NCBI GenBank assembly: GCA_046594445.1
Contig: JBKJSM010000002.1
Coordinates: 1 to 64,000 of the forward strand
DNA: 64,000 nt
Source: Gaiellasilicea sp046594445
GTDB lineage: Bacteria > Actinomycetota > Thermoleophilia > Gaiellales > Gaiellaceae
Reading direction: 5' to 3'
Positions 26,768 to 35,028 of this stretch are shown here, piece after piece; within the stretch, counting starts at the first letter, position 1; every line of letters begins with the position of its first letter. Below the pieces are notes generated by a model. That model saw only the letters and a program-made list of their open reading frames with translations. It made no database searches and had not been told where the DNA came from. The position numbers were made by a program, and so were the translations under genes.

Positions 26768-27235
26768 GAGCACGGCGGCGAAGGCGGCGGGACCCACGTC
26801 GTCGGGCAGGTCGCCGGCCGCGAACCACGCGAGCTCGGTGACGTCGTCCGCAGCCTGCTCGACGCCTCCGAGCACGGAAGCGCGGTAGATCAAGCAGAGC
26901 ACCGTCCGCTCGCCGTGCGCAGACATCCAGGTGCCGAAGAGCTCGTTCGCCTCGACTTCCAGGCCGGTTTCCTCGCGCACCTCGCGGCGCAGACCGTCCA
27001 GCGGCGGCTCGCCTTCCTCCAGGAACCCGCCCGGAAGGCCCCAGCATCCGGCGCCCGGATCGAAGGCGCGGCGCCCGAGCAGGACGCGCCCGTCACGCTC
27101 GATCAGAGCGTGGACGCCCGGAACGGAGTTCGCCCAGGCCTCGTAATCGCAGCCGGGGCAGGCAAAGCTCGAGCCACGGTGCTCGCCGTCGGCGCCGCAC
27201 CGCGGGCAGAAGCGCCAGCCGTCCAGGAACCCCAT
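26741..27235 (-). CDS. Nudix hydrolase with N-terminal zinc ribbon
   Basis: The 164-residue protein starts MGFLDGWRFCPRCG and has a zinc ribbon (C10, C13, C26, C29), as in NudC-like and related proteins. The Nudix box follows: GFLEEGEPPLDG, then REVREETGLEVE. The substrate is probably a nucleoside diphosphate derivative. It is divergent from the cNMP-binding gene with 17 bases between start codons. Confidence 0.88.
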   Translation of the reverse strand: MGFLDGWRFCPRCGADGEHRGSSFACPGCDYEAWANSVPGVHALIERDGRVLLGRRAFDPGAGCWGLPGGFLEEGEPPLDGLRREVREETGLEVEANELFGTWMSAHGERTVLCLIYRASVLGGVEQAADDVTELAWFAAGDLPDDVGPAAFAAVLSAWRDEHA

Positions 27236-27252
27236 CGGGCTACGGTATCCCG

Positions 27253-27630
27253 GTGAGACACGTTCCCGCGACCGTGCACGAGTTGTCCCGCGTCGGCCTC
27301 CTCGCCGGCTTGCCCGGCGAGCGACTGGCAAAGCTCGCCGGCCGGCTCGAGCGCGAGGAGCTGGAGCCGGGGGCGACGGTCGTCCGCCAGGGCGAGCCGG
27401 GGGGACGCTTCTACATCGTTCTCACCGGCCTCCTCAGCGTCTCCCAGGAAGAGCGGGGCGAGCGCCGCATGCTGCGGCCGGGCGATACGTTCGGCGAGGT
27501 CGCCCTCGCGATGGGGATCCCGCGCACGGCATCCGTGCGCGCCGTCGTGCCCGCCGTCGTCGCGAGCTGCGACCAGGAGACGTTCGACGAGCTGCTGCGG
27601 CCGATCTTCGCGGATGACGAGGGACAGTAG
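27253..27630 (+). CDS. Stand-alone cyclic nucleotide-binding domain protein
   Basis: The 125-residue protein is a single cNMP-binding fold: RQGEPGGRFYIVLTGLLSV and the phosphate-binding cassette GDTFGEVALAMGIPRTASVRA. No helix-turn-helix or kinase domain is attached, so it may work through a partner. The start GTG 27253 faces the Nudix gene. Confidence 0.85.
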   Translation: MRHVPATVHELSRVGLLAGLPGERLAKLAGRLEREELEPGATVVRQGEPGGRFYIVLTGLLSVSQEERGERRMLRPGDTFGEVALAMGIPRTASVRAVVPAVVASCDQETFDELLRPIFADDEGQ

Positions 27631-27664
27631 AAGGGATTGGCGAAATGGGCGGGAATCCGCGGTA

Positions 27665-27946
27665 ATGGAGGGTGGACGCCGCTTGTTTTGGCCTCTGATC
27701 GGTGCCGCGCTTCTGTTCGCCTCAACGGCATCGGTGTCAACGGCTCTCGCATTCGAGAACCCCGTGCAGCCGTGGCTTCTCGAGGATTCGTTTTCGGGCC
27801 AGGTCGGGCGATGCCTATCCCTGCTGAACCTCTTTCCGCCAAGGCGCGACCCGTTGGACAGCAGCGATGTTCCGCTGCTCATCGCTGCAGCGATCTCCGG
27901 GCTGTGTTGCTTGGTTGCTCTGCGGCTCGCGGTACGACGGCGGTAG
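27665..27946 (+). CDS. Small membrane protein of unknown function
   Basis: The 93-residue frame from ATG 27665 has two hydrophobic helices (LFWPLIGAALLFASTASV and PLLIAAAISGLCCLVALRLAV) joined by a loop with NLFPPRRDPLDSS, and a basic end. No family is recognised. An earlier in-frame start at 27614 would overlap the upstream gene. Third-position GC is lower than in neighbouring genes, so this may be a recent or decaying gene. Confidence 0.45.
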   Translation: MEGGRRLFWPLIGAALLFASTASVSTALAFENPVQPWLLEDSFSGQVGRCLSLLNLFPPRRDPLDSSDVPLLIAAAISGLCCLVALRLAVRRR

Positions 27947-27995
27947 TTACGCCGCGAGCGGAACGGCTCGCTCCCACCGCCGCCGCGAATCCCTC

Positions 27996-28799
27996 CTACG
28001 TGCTCGAGACGACCGCGTCCGACAGCGTCGGCCACGCCGACTTCGCCCACTCGTCGAACTCGCGATCGGTGAGAACCGCAAGCGCGAGCTCGTGCTCGGG
28101 GTCGACCCAGAGGAACGTGCCCGCGCCGCCGAAGTGACCAAAGGTCCGTGGGGAGGTGAGCGTCCCGGTCCAGTGGCTGGGCTTCGCGTCCTTGAGCTCG
28201 AAGCCGAGGCCCCAGTCGAGCGGATCGAAGCGGCCGACGCCCGGGAGCACGCCCTTCAGGCCCGGGAACTGGACGGACGTCGCCTCGGCGAGCGTCTCGG
28301 GCGCGACGAGCGTCGGCCGCAGCAGCTCGAGCGCGAAGCGTTCGAGGTCGGCGACCGTGCCGTGGACGTCCGCGGCCGCCGAGCCGCCGAGCTCCGCCTG
28401 CATCCCCAGAGGCCGAAAGACGGCGGCGGCGAGGTACTCCGGGAACGGAATCTCCGTTCGCGCCTCGACGTGAACGGCGAGGGTCTCGAATCCCTGGTTC
28501 GAGTAGATGCGACGCTGCCCAGGGCGCGCCATCGGCGGGCCCTCGTGGAACGGTAGCCCGCTCGCGTGGGCGAGCAGGTGCCGCACGGTCGAACCGGGCG
28601 GTCCCGCGGCCTCGTCCAGGTCGACCGCCCCCTCCTCCACGGCGACGAGGGTCGCGAGCGCGGTCGCGAGCTTCGTCACCGACGCCCAGTGAAAGACGTG
28701 ATCCTGTGGGCCGTACTCCGCGACAACGCTGTCCGGCCGCACGACCGCCGCGGCTGCATGCTCCGCGTGCCAACCGTCGATCTGGCGGAGCGCGTCCAC
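27996..28799 (-). CDS. Serine hydrolase of the beta-lactamase (class C)/esterase fold
   Basis: The 267-residue protein has the SxxK nucleophile motif at S40-K43 (HWASVTKLATA), a Y-x-N motif (RIYSNQGFE) and an HxG-type third motif (GHFGGAGTFLWVD). No signal peptide is visible, so it is probably cytoplasmic and an esterase or amidase rather than a drug-resistance enzyme. I use GTG 28799; ATG 28835 would overlap the divergent RidA gene. Confidence 0.8.
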   Translation of the reverse strand: MDALRQIDGWHAEHAAAAVVRPDSVVAEYGPQDHVFHWASVTKLATALATLVAVEEGAVDLDEAAGPPGSTVRHLLAHASGLPFHEGPPMARPGQRRIYSNQGFETLAVHVEARTEIPFPEYLAAAVFRPLGMQAELGGSAAADVHGTVADLERFALELLRPTLVAPETLAEATSVQFPGLKGVLPGVGRFDPLDWGLGFELKDAKPSHWTGTLTSPRTFGHFGGAGTFLWVDPEHELALAVLTDREFDEWAKSAWPTLSDAVVSST

Positions 28800-28818
28800 G
28801 GCGGTGGATACTAGAGCG

Positions 28819-29205
28819 GTGGAGCGACGCCTCATATCGGGGCACTCGCCGATGGAGCCGGTCGTCGGCTACTCGCGGGCCGTCGTCGCGGCGGGGTGCG
28901 TGTACGTCTCCGGCACGGCCCCGATCCCTCGCGAGGGTGAGCCGCCGGAGGGCGCGTACGAGCAGGCGCGGCTCTGCCTCGAGATCATCGGCGGCGCGCT
29001 CTCCGAAGCGGGCGCGAGCTTCGAGGACGTGGTGCGGACACGCGTGTACGTGACCGACGCGGCCGCGTGGGAGGAGGTCGGCCGGGCGCACGGCGAGGTC
29101 TTCTCCCGGATCCGCCCGGCGAGCGCGATGATCGTCGTCGCCGGACTGCTCGACCCGCGCTGGCGTGTCGAGATCGAGGCCGACGCCGTTCTCCCATCAG
29201 CGTGA
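28819..29205 (+). CDS. RidA/YjgF/Rid family protein
   Basis: The 128-residue protein shows the Rid fold sequence pattern: YSRAVVAAGCVYVSGTAP near the start, then GASFEDVVRTRVYVTD and a C-terminal EIEADAVLP. RidA proteins hydrolyse reactive imines and enamines. The GTG at 28819 gives the usual family start; GTG 28804 is the alternative. The stop overlaps the next gene as GTGA. Confidence 0.85.
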   Translation: MERRLISGHSPMEPVVGYSRAVVAAGCVYVSGTAPIPREGEPPEGAYEQARLCLEIIGGALSEAGASFEDVVRTRVYVTDAAAWEEVGRAHGEVFSRIRPASAMIVVAGLLDPRWRVEIEADAVLPSA

Positions 29206-30401
29206 AGCAGATCTACCCCAACTCGATCACCGGCAAAGGCGTCGTGCACGGCGGCAGCGTGCTCGACCACCGCTTCGGCCAGTCCGATCCGTACACGCTC
29301 GGGGTCGAGGAGGAGTACATGCTCCTCGACGGCGACACGTTCGACCTCGTGCAGCACATCGACACCGTGCTGCAGGCGATCTCCGGGCACGAGCTGGAGC
29401 CGCGGATCAACGCCGAGCTGATGCAGTCGGTGCTCGAGATCGCGACGCCGGTCTGTCGGAACGCCGGCGACGTCCAGCGCGAGCTGCTGAAGCTCCGCGC
29501 CTACGTGACGGGGGTCGCGCGCGAGAAGGGGCTGCGAGTCGGCTCGGCCGGGACGCACCCGTTCAGCCTGTTCGAGCGCCAACGGATCACCGCGCGCGAC
29601 CGCTATCGCAACCTCGTCGACCAGCTCCAGTACATCGCGCGCCGCGAGCTGATCTTCGGGATGCACGTGCACGTCGCGATCGACGACCCGGAGAAAGCGA
29701 TCCAGGTCGTGAACGGCCTGCTGCCTCAGCTCGGGCCGCTGCTCGCATTGTCCGCGTCCTCCCCGTTCTGGCGCGGCGAGCCGACTGGCCTCTCCTCGAG
29801 CCGGCAGATGGTCTTCGCCGCATTCCCGCGCTCGGGCCCGCCCCCGCGCTTCCGCGACTACGCGGACTACGCGGAGGTGGTCGGGCAGCTCGAGCGCACC
29901 GGCTGCATCGCCGACTACACGCACATCTGGTGGGACATCCGCCTCCACCCGCGCCTGGGCACGATCGAGATCCGGATCTGCGACGCGGTCACGCGCGTGG
30001 AGGACGCGGTCGCGCTCGCCGCCTACTGCCAGGCGCTCGTGAAGCTCCTGTGCGAGCAGCACGAGCGCGGCGAGCAGATCCCTTCCTTCCACCGGATCCT
30101 CACGACCGAGAACAAGTGGCTCGCCGCACGCTACGGCCTCGAAGCGCCGGCGATGGACCTCCAGACCGGCGCGCGCAACCGCATGCCGATCGCGCAGCTG
30201 ATCCGCAGGACGCTGAAGGAGATCGAGCCGCACGCGCGCGAGCTCGGCTCCGAGCGCGAGCTCGAGGGGATCGGCGAGATCCTCTCGCGTGGCAACGGCT
30301 CCGATCGCCAGCTGCGCGTCTTCAACGCCAACCGCGACATCGTCGAGGTGGTCGAGGAGATCGCGAAGGCGACCGAAGCCGTTCCGACGGTGGCGGCCTA
30401 G
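29202..30401 (+). CDS. Carboxylate-amine ligase, GCS2 type (YbdK-like glutamate--cysteine ligase)
   Basis: The 399-residue protein belongs to the GCS2 family: LGVEEEYMLLD at the N-terminus, AGTHPFSLFERQRIT, MHVHVAIDDPEKAI and WWDIRLHPRLGTIEIRICD. Members join glutamate to cysteine or another amine with ATP. A true glutathione role is uncertain in actinobacteria. The start GTG 29202 overlaps the RidA stop, which argues for coupling. Its stop shares the CTAG sequence with the stop of the convergent gene. Confidence 0.88.
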   Translation: MKQIYPNSITGKGVVHGGSVLDHRFGQSDPYTLGVEEEYMLLDGDTFDLVQHIDTVLQAISGHELEPRINAELMQSVLEIATPVCRNAGDVQRELLKLRAYVTGVAREKGLRVGSAGTHPFSLFERQRITARDRYRNLVDQLQYIARRELIFGMHVHVAIDDPEKAIQVVNGLLPQLGPLLALSASSPFWRGEPTGLSSSRQMVFAAFPRSGPPPRFRDYADYAEVVGQLERTGCIADYTHIWWDIRLHPRLGTIEIRICDAVTRVEDAVALAAYCQALVKLLCEQHERGEQIPSFHRILTTENKWLAARYGLEAPAMDLQTGARNRMPIAQLIRRTLKEIEPHARELGSERELEGIGEILSRGNGSDRQLRVFNANRDIVEVVEEIAKATEAVPTVAA

Positions 30402-31231
30402 GGCTTCGCGAACGCCGCCACGGCGAATGTCCGGGTGTTCACGGCCGCCAGCCGCGTCCCCGCGCGCCGCAGGTAGAGCGACCGGCCGTCGGCGCTCAGC
30501 GCCAGCCGTACCTGCTGAATCGTCCGCTCGGTGCCGCGCCAGGGGAGGTCGACGCAGAACGCGTTCCGCCCTCTCAGATTGAGCGCATGCACGAACGCCG
30601 TCCCGCCCGGTCTGGCGTAGAGCGTGTAGGCCCAGCTTCCATCCTTCCGGGTTGCGCGGGCGACCGGGGAGCCATTCATCTCCTCGCCGGGGTTGCGCTT
30701 GTCGACGATCGGCGCTCCGACGGGTTTCCCGCTGACAAGGCTGACAGCGCGAACGTTGTACGGCGTGTTCTGGCCGGTGCCGAGGTACTCGATCGCGTAG
30801 AGGGTCGTCCCGTCCGGGGAGAGCGCGTCGAAGGACCATGTCCCCGGGAGCGCCACGATCTTGCGCAGCCGCAGCGGCGTCGTGCCGAGGACGGCGAAAC
30901 TGGTCTCGCCGCTGACACCTCCGTACGTTGCGAGCACGAGCGTCTTCCCGTCACGGGAGACTCCCTCGGTCGTACCGTCGAACGCCACCTGCGGGATGCC
31001 GAAGGAGCCGCGCACGGTGAGATACCGAAGCACGCGGCCGTCGCTCCGTCGGATCGCCGCGACGGCGGTCGCTCCGGACGCAGGCAGGGCGACGTAGCGC
31101 ACCGCGCGGGCAGGATCGAGCGTCCCGTCCCAGCCGACGACGACACCGGGCGAAGGTCCGCCTCCTCCTGCCGTGGCGCTTCCGGCCACGAGGGCGAGCG
31201 GGACGAGTGCGAGTGCGATCAGCCTGAGCAT
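30398..31231 (-). CDS. Secreted beta-propeller-like protein, ECF-promoter associated
   Basis: The 277-residue protein has a signal peptide (MLRLIALALVPLALVAGSATA) and repeats that look like propeller blades (FDALSPDGTTLYAIEYLG, RLALSADGRSLYLRRAG). I do not recognise an enzyme. The start ATG 31231 has GGAGGAGG upstream. The promoter motif GGACC-N17-TGTA lies upstream on the minus strand (31289 down to 31264). It is divergent from the next propeller gene. Confidence 0.7.
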   Translation of the reverse strand: MLRLIALALVPLALVAGSATAGGGGPSPGVVVGWDGTLDPARAVRYVALPASGATAVAAIRRSDGRVLRYLTVRGSFGIPQVAFDGTTEGVSRDGKTLVLATYGGVSGETSFAVLGTTPLRLRKIVALPGTWSFDALSPDGTTLYAIEYLGTGQNTPYNVRAVSLVSGKPVGAPIVDKRNPGEEMNGSPVARATRKDGSWAYTLYARPGGTAFVHALNLRGRNAFCVDLPWRGTERTIQQVRLALSADGRSLYLRRAGTRLAAVNTRTFAVAAFAKP

Positions 31232-31263
31232 TGTCGGCCTCCTCCGAAGGGTGTCCATCTCTC

Positions 31264-31289
31264 TACACCGCAGCGGCCGCGAGAGGTCC
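31264..31289 (-). promoter_or_regulatory. Candidate ECF promoter (GGACC-N17-TGTA), minus strand
   Basis: On the minus strand GGACC (31289-31285) is separated by exactly 17 bases from TGTA (31267-31264), 32 bases before the ATG at 31231. Three other copies with the same spacing serve neighbouring genes. Confidence 0.55.
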
Positions 31290-31291
31290 CT

Positions 31292-31317
31292 GGACCTCTG
31301 GGTACCGGGCGGCCGTA
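31292..31317 (+). promoter_or_regulatory. Candidate ECF promoter (GGACC-N17-CGTA), plus strand
   Basis: GGACC at 31292-31296 and CGTA at 31314-31317 are separated by 17 bases. The start codon is only 8 bases further on, so the transcript would be leaderless or nearly so. The -35 is back to back with the minus-strand -35 (AGAGGTCC-CT-GGACCTCT). Confidence 0.6.
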
Positions 31318-31325
31318 CTGAGGGC

Positions 31326-32285
31326 ATGAACAGGCGCAACTTCCTCGCGGCCGCCGCGGCGCCGCTCGTGCTGGGCGCTGCTCCCGCGTTCGCCCGTTCG
31401 TTGGGCGGCACGCCGCTGGCGCTCGTCACCGCCGACCTCGAGTCGAGCGTCGTCGCAGTGAACGTCGACTCCGGGAAAGTGCTTCGCCGGCTGCAGACAC
31501 CGGCTGACCCGCGAAGCATCGAGAGCATTGGCCAGGTTGGCGCGCTCGTCGCGCACACCGCCGGCGGCCGCATGACGCTGATCGACTCCGACCTACGAGT
31601 GCGCTCGATTGCAGGCGAGTTCGGCGCGCCCCGCTACACGGCCGTCTCTCCCGACTGGCAACTCGCCTACGTCACCGATTCGGCGCGACAGGAGATCGTC
31701 GTCATCGACGTGCGCGGCCGCCGAGTGACCGGACGAGTGCGCGTGGACGGGCCGTGCCGTCACCTCGGCATCGACCAGTCGGGCACGCGGCTCTGGGTTG
31801 CGCTGGGAAGCAAGGCGGCGACCCTCGCAGTGCTGTCGCTCGCAGAACCACGACGGCCTCGAGTGATCGGAGCGATCCGGCCGCCGTTTCTCGCGCACGA
31901 CGTCGGCTTCACGCCCGGCGGCGGTCGCGTCTGGGTGACGTCGGGTGACCGCGGCCGGATCGCGATCTACGACGCGCGCACCGGCAAGCTCGTGCTGACG
32001 ATCGACGGCGACGCGCCACCGCAGCACGTCACCTTCATGGGCGACCGTGCGTTCGTCACGAGCGGCGACGACGCCGTCCTGCGCGTCCACGCGCTCGACG
32101 GTCGGCGCTTGCGCTCGGCTCCGGTGCCCGCCGGCTCGTACAACGTCCAGCAGGGCCACCGGTGGATCCTGACGCCGTCGCTCTCGCAGGGAACGCTCTC
32201 GACATTCAGCGCGCGGGGAGCGAGCCTGCACGAGCTCCGCGTCGCACGGTCATCCCACGACGCGTGCTTCATCGTCGGCACCTGA
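31326..32285 (+). CDS. Tat-type secreted beta-propeller protein
   Basis: The 319-residue protein begins MNRRNFLAAAAAPLVLGAAP, a twin-arginine-like signal peptide. It then has propeller-type repeats (YTAVSPDWQLAYVTDSARQ, VGFTPGGGRVWVTSGDRG, VTFMGDRAFVTSGDD), like YncE/SMP-30-type proteins. It probably folds outside the membrane. Activity is unknown. Its promoter matches that of the sigma-factor gene at 33341. Confidence 0.72.
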   Translation: MNRRNFLAAAAAPLVLGAAPAFARSLGGTPLALVTADLESSVVAVNVDSGKVLRRLQTPADPRSIESIGQVGALVAHTAGGRMTLIDSDLRVRSIAGEFGAPRYTAVSPDWQLAYVTDSARQEIVVIDVRGRRVTGRVRVDGPCRHLGIDQSGTRLWVALGSKAATLAVLSLAEPRRPRVIGAIRPPFLAHDVGFTPGGGRVWVTSGDRGRIAIYDARTGKLVLTIDGDAPPQHVTFMGDRAFVTSGDDAVLRVHALDGRRLRSAPVPAGSYNVQQGHRWILTPSLSQGTLSTFSARGASLHELRVARSSHDACFIVGT

Positions 32286-32289
32286 GCTT

Positions 32290-33252
32290 TCAGCCGGCGG
32301 ACTCGACAACCCTCCGCAGCATGACCTCGGCCTCACTGAGCGGCTCCCAGGCGTGCAGGCTGATCACGTAGTCAGCCCGGTCACCGTGCCAGCGGTAGAT
32401 CAGGTGGTTTCCCAGCATGCCGCCGTTGCTCCCGTAGGGCGGCCCGAGGTAGAGCTTGCCGGTGTGCCCGCCCCAGGCGCGGCGCCCGAGGGCGAGCGTG
32501 TGCGAACGCGCCCGCGCCATCGCCCCGTCCTCGACCCGTGCGCGCATCGTGCCGAGCGACCAGACAGGCGCCAGGCGCCAGACGTCGCCGGCCGCGATCA
32601 CGAGATGCGCCATCCGCGGTGGCCGGTTCCGGCGCGGGTCGGCCGGCGCCTCGCCGCCGCGCTCGAGGTTGAACACGTCCAATCGGTACGGGCGCGCGAT
32701 CTCGCGCGCCAGGTGAGCGAGATACGGCGCGCGGACCCGCGGGACGAGTCTCGGGCAGGCGGGCCGGATCAGGGCCGAGCGGCGACAGTGCGCCACGGTC
32801 TTCGGCGCGAGCGGAACCAGCTCTGGTGGCAGGCGCGGAACGCGAAGCGAGGCGCGAACGAGGGGGAAGACCAGCCGGTCCGGCGGCTCGAGCCAGATGC
32901 GCCGGCCCTGCGCCTCCCAGCGAACGCGAACTGCGCTGCCGCACACCTCCACCGCTCCCAGCTTTGTCCAGTGATCGCGCCAGCCGCATCCCGATCCCGA
33001 GCCGGGCGTCGCCCAGACGAAGCACTGGGCGCGCCCATCCGCACCGCAGCCGCCGACGACGAGCGCGCTGCCTGTGTCTCCGACATTCGGATGGCCGATG
33101 CTCGCCAGCACGCGGCGTAGCCAGGCTGCGTCCGCGGAGCAGCTGGCCCAGGGCTCGCACTCCCGCCGCGGCCGCTCGGTCTCGCCTCCGGCCCCGGCGC
33201 TCATGCCGAGCAGGAACGAGCTCGCGACGATGACGGCGAGAGAGCGACTCAT
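32290..33252 (-). CDS. Secreted protein of unknown function, ECF-promoter associated
   Basis: The 320-residue protein has a signal peptide (MSRSLAVIVASSFLLGMSAGAGG) and several cysteines in its first half (ECEPWASC, GGCGADGRAQC, GSGCG), which may form disulfides. A segment MAHLVIAAGDVWRLAP and a late motif YGSNGGMLGNHLIYRWHG are notable, but I recognise no family. The start ATG 33252 is 8 bases from the CGTA of a minus-strand promoter of the same type as the sigma gene. Confidence 0.6.
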   Translation of the reverse strand: MSRSLAVIVASSFLLGMSAGAGGETERPRRECEPWASCSADAAWLRRVLASIGHPNVGDTGSALVVGGCGADGRAQCFVWATPGSGSGCGWRDHWTKLGAVEVCGSAVRVRWEAQGRRIWLEPPDRLVFPLVRASLRVPRLPPELVPLAPKTVAHCRRSALIRPACPRLVPRVRAPYLAHLAREIARPYRLDVFNLERGGEAPADPRRNRPPRMAHLVIAAGDVWRLAPVWSLGTMRARVEDGAMARARSHTLALGRRAWGGHTGKLYLGPPYGSNGGMLGNHLIYRWHGDRADYVISLHAWEPLSEAEVMLRRVVESAG

Positions 33253-33260
33253 GGGTTTTG

Positions 33261-33286
33261 TACGCGCGGGACCCGACCGGAGGTCC
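33261..33286 (-). promoter_or_regulatory. Candidate ECF promoter (GGACC-N17-CGTA), minus strand
   Basis: Minus strand GGACC (33286-33282), 17 bases, CGTA (33264-33261), then 8 bases to the ATG at 33252. It is divergent from the sigma-gene promoter, and the two -35 boxes lie 18 bases apart. Confidence 0.6.
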
Positions 33287-33304
33287 AAGCCGTACTACGT
33301 GTAT

Positions 33305-33330
33305 GGACCTCCCACGTGCCTCCGGCCGTA
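33305..33330 (+). promoter_or_regulatory. Candidate autoregulatory ECF promoter (GGACC-N17-CGTA)
   Basis: GGACC at 33305-33309, 17 bases, CGTA at 33327-33330, then 10 bases to the ATG of the sigma-factor gene. The GGACCTC and CGGCCGTA parts are identical to those at 31292-31317, with the same 11-base interval between them. Confidence 0.62.
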
Positions 33331-33340
33331 GAGTCGTTGG

Positions 33341-33850
33341 ATGGCCGCCGGTCGCGACGAGCGCGCCTCCGTGCGCGCGGCGCAGCGAGGCTCCGCCTCG
33401 GGGATCGAGGCGCTCTTCCGCCTGCACTGGCCGCGGGCGCATCGCGCTGCCTATCTCGTCGTCCACGACGCCGCCGCGGCCGAGGACATCGCCCAGGAGG
33501 CCTTCCTCGCCGCTGTCCGCAACCTCGACCGCTTCGACCGCGGCCGGCCGTTCGGGCCCTGGCTGCACCGGATCGTCGTCAACCGGGCTATCGACTGGAC
33601 GCGGGCACGGCAGCTGCGCGGCGAGGCGGAGCTCACGGACGCGGCAACGGCGCCGGACGCCCCGGATCCGCTCGACGGCTCTCTGCTCGCAGCGCTCGCG
33701 GCGCTGCCGCCCGAGCAGCGCGCCGTGATCGTCCTGCGACACCTGCTCGAGTACACGCCCGGCGAGATCGCGGAGCTGCTCGGCCTGCCACGCGGCACGG
33801 TGAACTCGCGCCTGCGACGCGGGCTCGACTCGCTCGAGGAGCAGCTGTGA
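33341..33850 (+). CDS. ECF-type RNA polymerase sigma factor
   Basis: The 169-residue protein has region 2 (residues about 22-88, AEDIAQEAFLAAVRNLDRF and WLHRIVVNRAIDWTRARQ) and region 4 (about 110-165, LPPEQRAVIVLRHLLEYT and GLPRGTVNSRLRRGL), the minimal ECF layout. It is followed with a GTGA overlap by a membrane protein likely to be its anti-sigma factor. Upstream lies a candidate self-promoter. Confidence 0.92.
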   Translation: MAAGRDERASVRAAQRGSASGIEALFRLHWPRAHRAAYLVVHDAAAAEDIAQEAFLAAVRNLDRFDRGRPFGPWLHRIVVNRAIDWTRARQLRGEAELTDAATAPDAPDPLDGSLLAALAALPPEQRAVIVLRHLLEYTPGEIAELLGLPRGTVNSRLRRGLDSLEEQL

Positions 33851-35028
33851 GGAAGGACCTGGAGCGACTGGAGATCCCGGGCGAGCACGAGGCGCGCGAG
33901 CGGTCGTGGAGGCTCGTCCAGGCGGCGTTCGCGGAGCGCGAACCGCAGCCCCGGCGGCGCTCGTGGAAGCCGGTGGCCGCGATCGCCGTCGCCCTGGTGG
34001 CGCTGGCGGGCCTGCTGAGCACGCCAGGAAGAGCCGTGCTCGGCGAGCTGCGGGACGCGGTCGGCGTCGAGACCACGCCGCCGCTGAAGCTCCCGGCCGA
34101 CGGCAAGCTGCTCGTCGTCTCGGCCGAGCGCGGAGGCGTCTGGATCGTGCGTCGGGACGGGTCGCGGCGCAGGCTGGGCGCCTACGAGGACGCAACCTGG
34201 TCGCCCTTCGGCCGCTACGTCGTCGCGACGACCCGCTCACGGCTCGTCGCGCTCGACGACGACGGTCGCGAGCGCTGGTCTCTCGCAGCTCGACGGCCGT
34301 CCTGGCCGCGCTGGGGCGGCAGCCGCACGGACACGCGCATCGCTTACGTTGCGGGCTCGACGCTCCATGTCGTCGCCGGCACCGGCAGAGGCGACCGGAC
34401 GCTGGCCCAGGGCGTGAACACGCCGCCCGCGTGGCGGCCGGGCGCAGGGCACGTGCTCGCGTACGCGCAGCCCGGCGCGCTCCGCGTCGTCGATGCTGAG
34501 ACCGGTCGCGAGCTCTGGGGCCGGTCGCGCACCGAGCCTCTGTTCGCGCTGCTCTGGTCCGCGGATGGCAAGCGGCTCGCGACGCTCTCGAACGTGGCTG
34601 TCGCGGTCTACGAGGGTTCGTCGGGCGCGCTCGTGCGCCGGATCGCCTTCGCGAAGCCGTCCTTCCCGGCAGGTGATGTCCCGAGCTTCCCCGTCTCGGC
34701 CGCCTTCGCGCCGTCGGGGCACGACCTCGCGCTCGTCACTCGAAGCGAGCAGGGCGGTCGACGCAGCCGCGTCCTCCTCCTGCGCGGTGCCGCCGCGCGC
34801 GGGCCTACAGGCATCTTCCTCGGAGCTGGCGTGATCGGCGACGTTGCCTGGTCGCCCAACGGCCGTTGGCTGCTCGCCGACTGGCGCGGCGCCGATCAAT
34901 GGGTCTTCCTCAAGATGCCGGGCGCCGGTCGCGCCAGCGCAGTCTCCGGGATCGCAGCGCAGTTCCCTCGCCCTGACGGCAAAGGCCCGCTCCTCCGGCT
35001 GGATGGTCGCTGGTGTTGCTCTCGCTGA
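33847..35028 (+). CDS. Membrane protein with cytoplasmic head and external beta-propeller, likely anti-sigma factor
   Basis: The 393-residue protein starts at GTG 33847, overlapping the sigma stop. The first 40 residues are charged and helical (ERLEIPGEHEARERSWRLV), then one membrane helix (about 43-59, VAAIAVALVALAGLL). The rest forms propeller-like repeats (DATWSPFGRYVVATT, LLWSADGKRLATLS, DVAWSPNGRWLLADW). The zinc-type HxxxCxxC motif of common anti-sigma factors is absent. The anti-sigma role is inferred from topology and operon position. Confidence 0.72.
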   Translation: MRKDLERLEIPGEHEARERSWRLVQAAFAEREPQPRRRSWKPVAAIAVALVALAGLLSTPGRAVLGELRDAVGVETTPPLKLPADGKLLVVSAERGGVWIVRRDGSRRRLGAYEDATWSPFGRYVVATTRSRLVALDDDGRERWSLAARRPSWPRWGGSRTDTRIAYVAGSTLHVVAGTGRGDRTLAQGVNTPPAWRPGAGHVLAYAQPGALRVVDAETGRELWGRSRTEPLFALLWSADGKRLATLSNVAVAVYEGSSGALVRRIAFAKPSFPAGDVPSFPVSAAFAPSGHDLALVTRSEQGGRRSRVLLLRGAAARGPTGIFLGAGVIGDVAWSPNGRWLLADWRGADQWVFLKMPGAGRASAVSGIAAQFPRPDGKGPLLRLDGRWCCSR

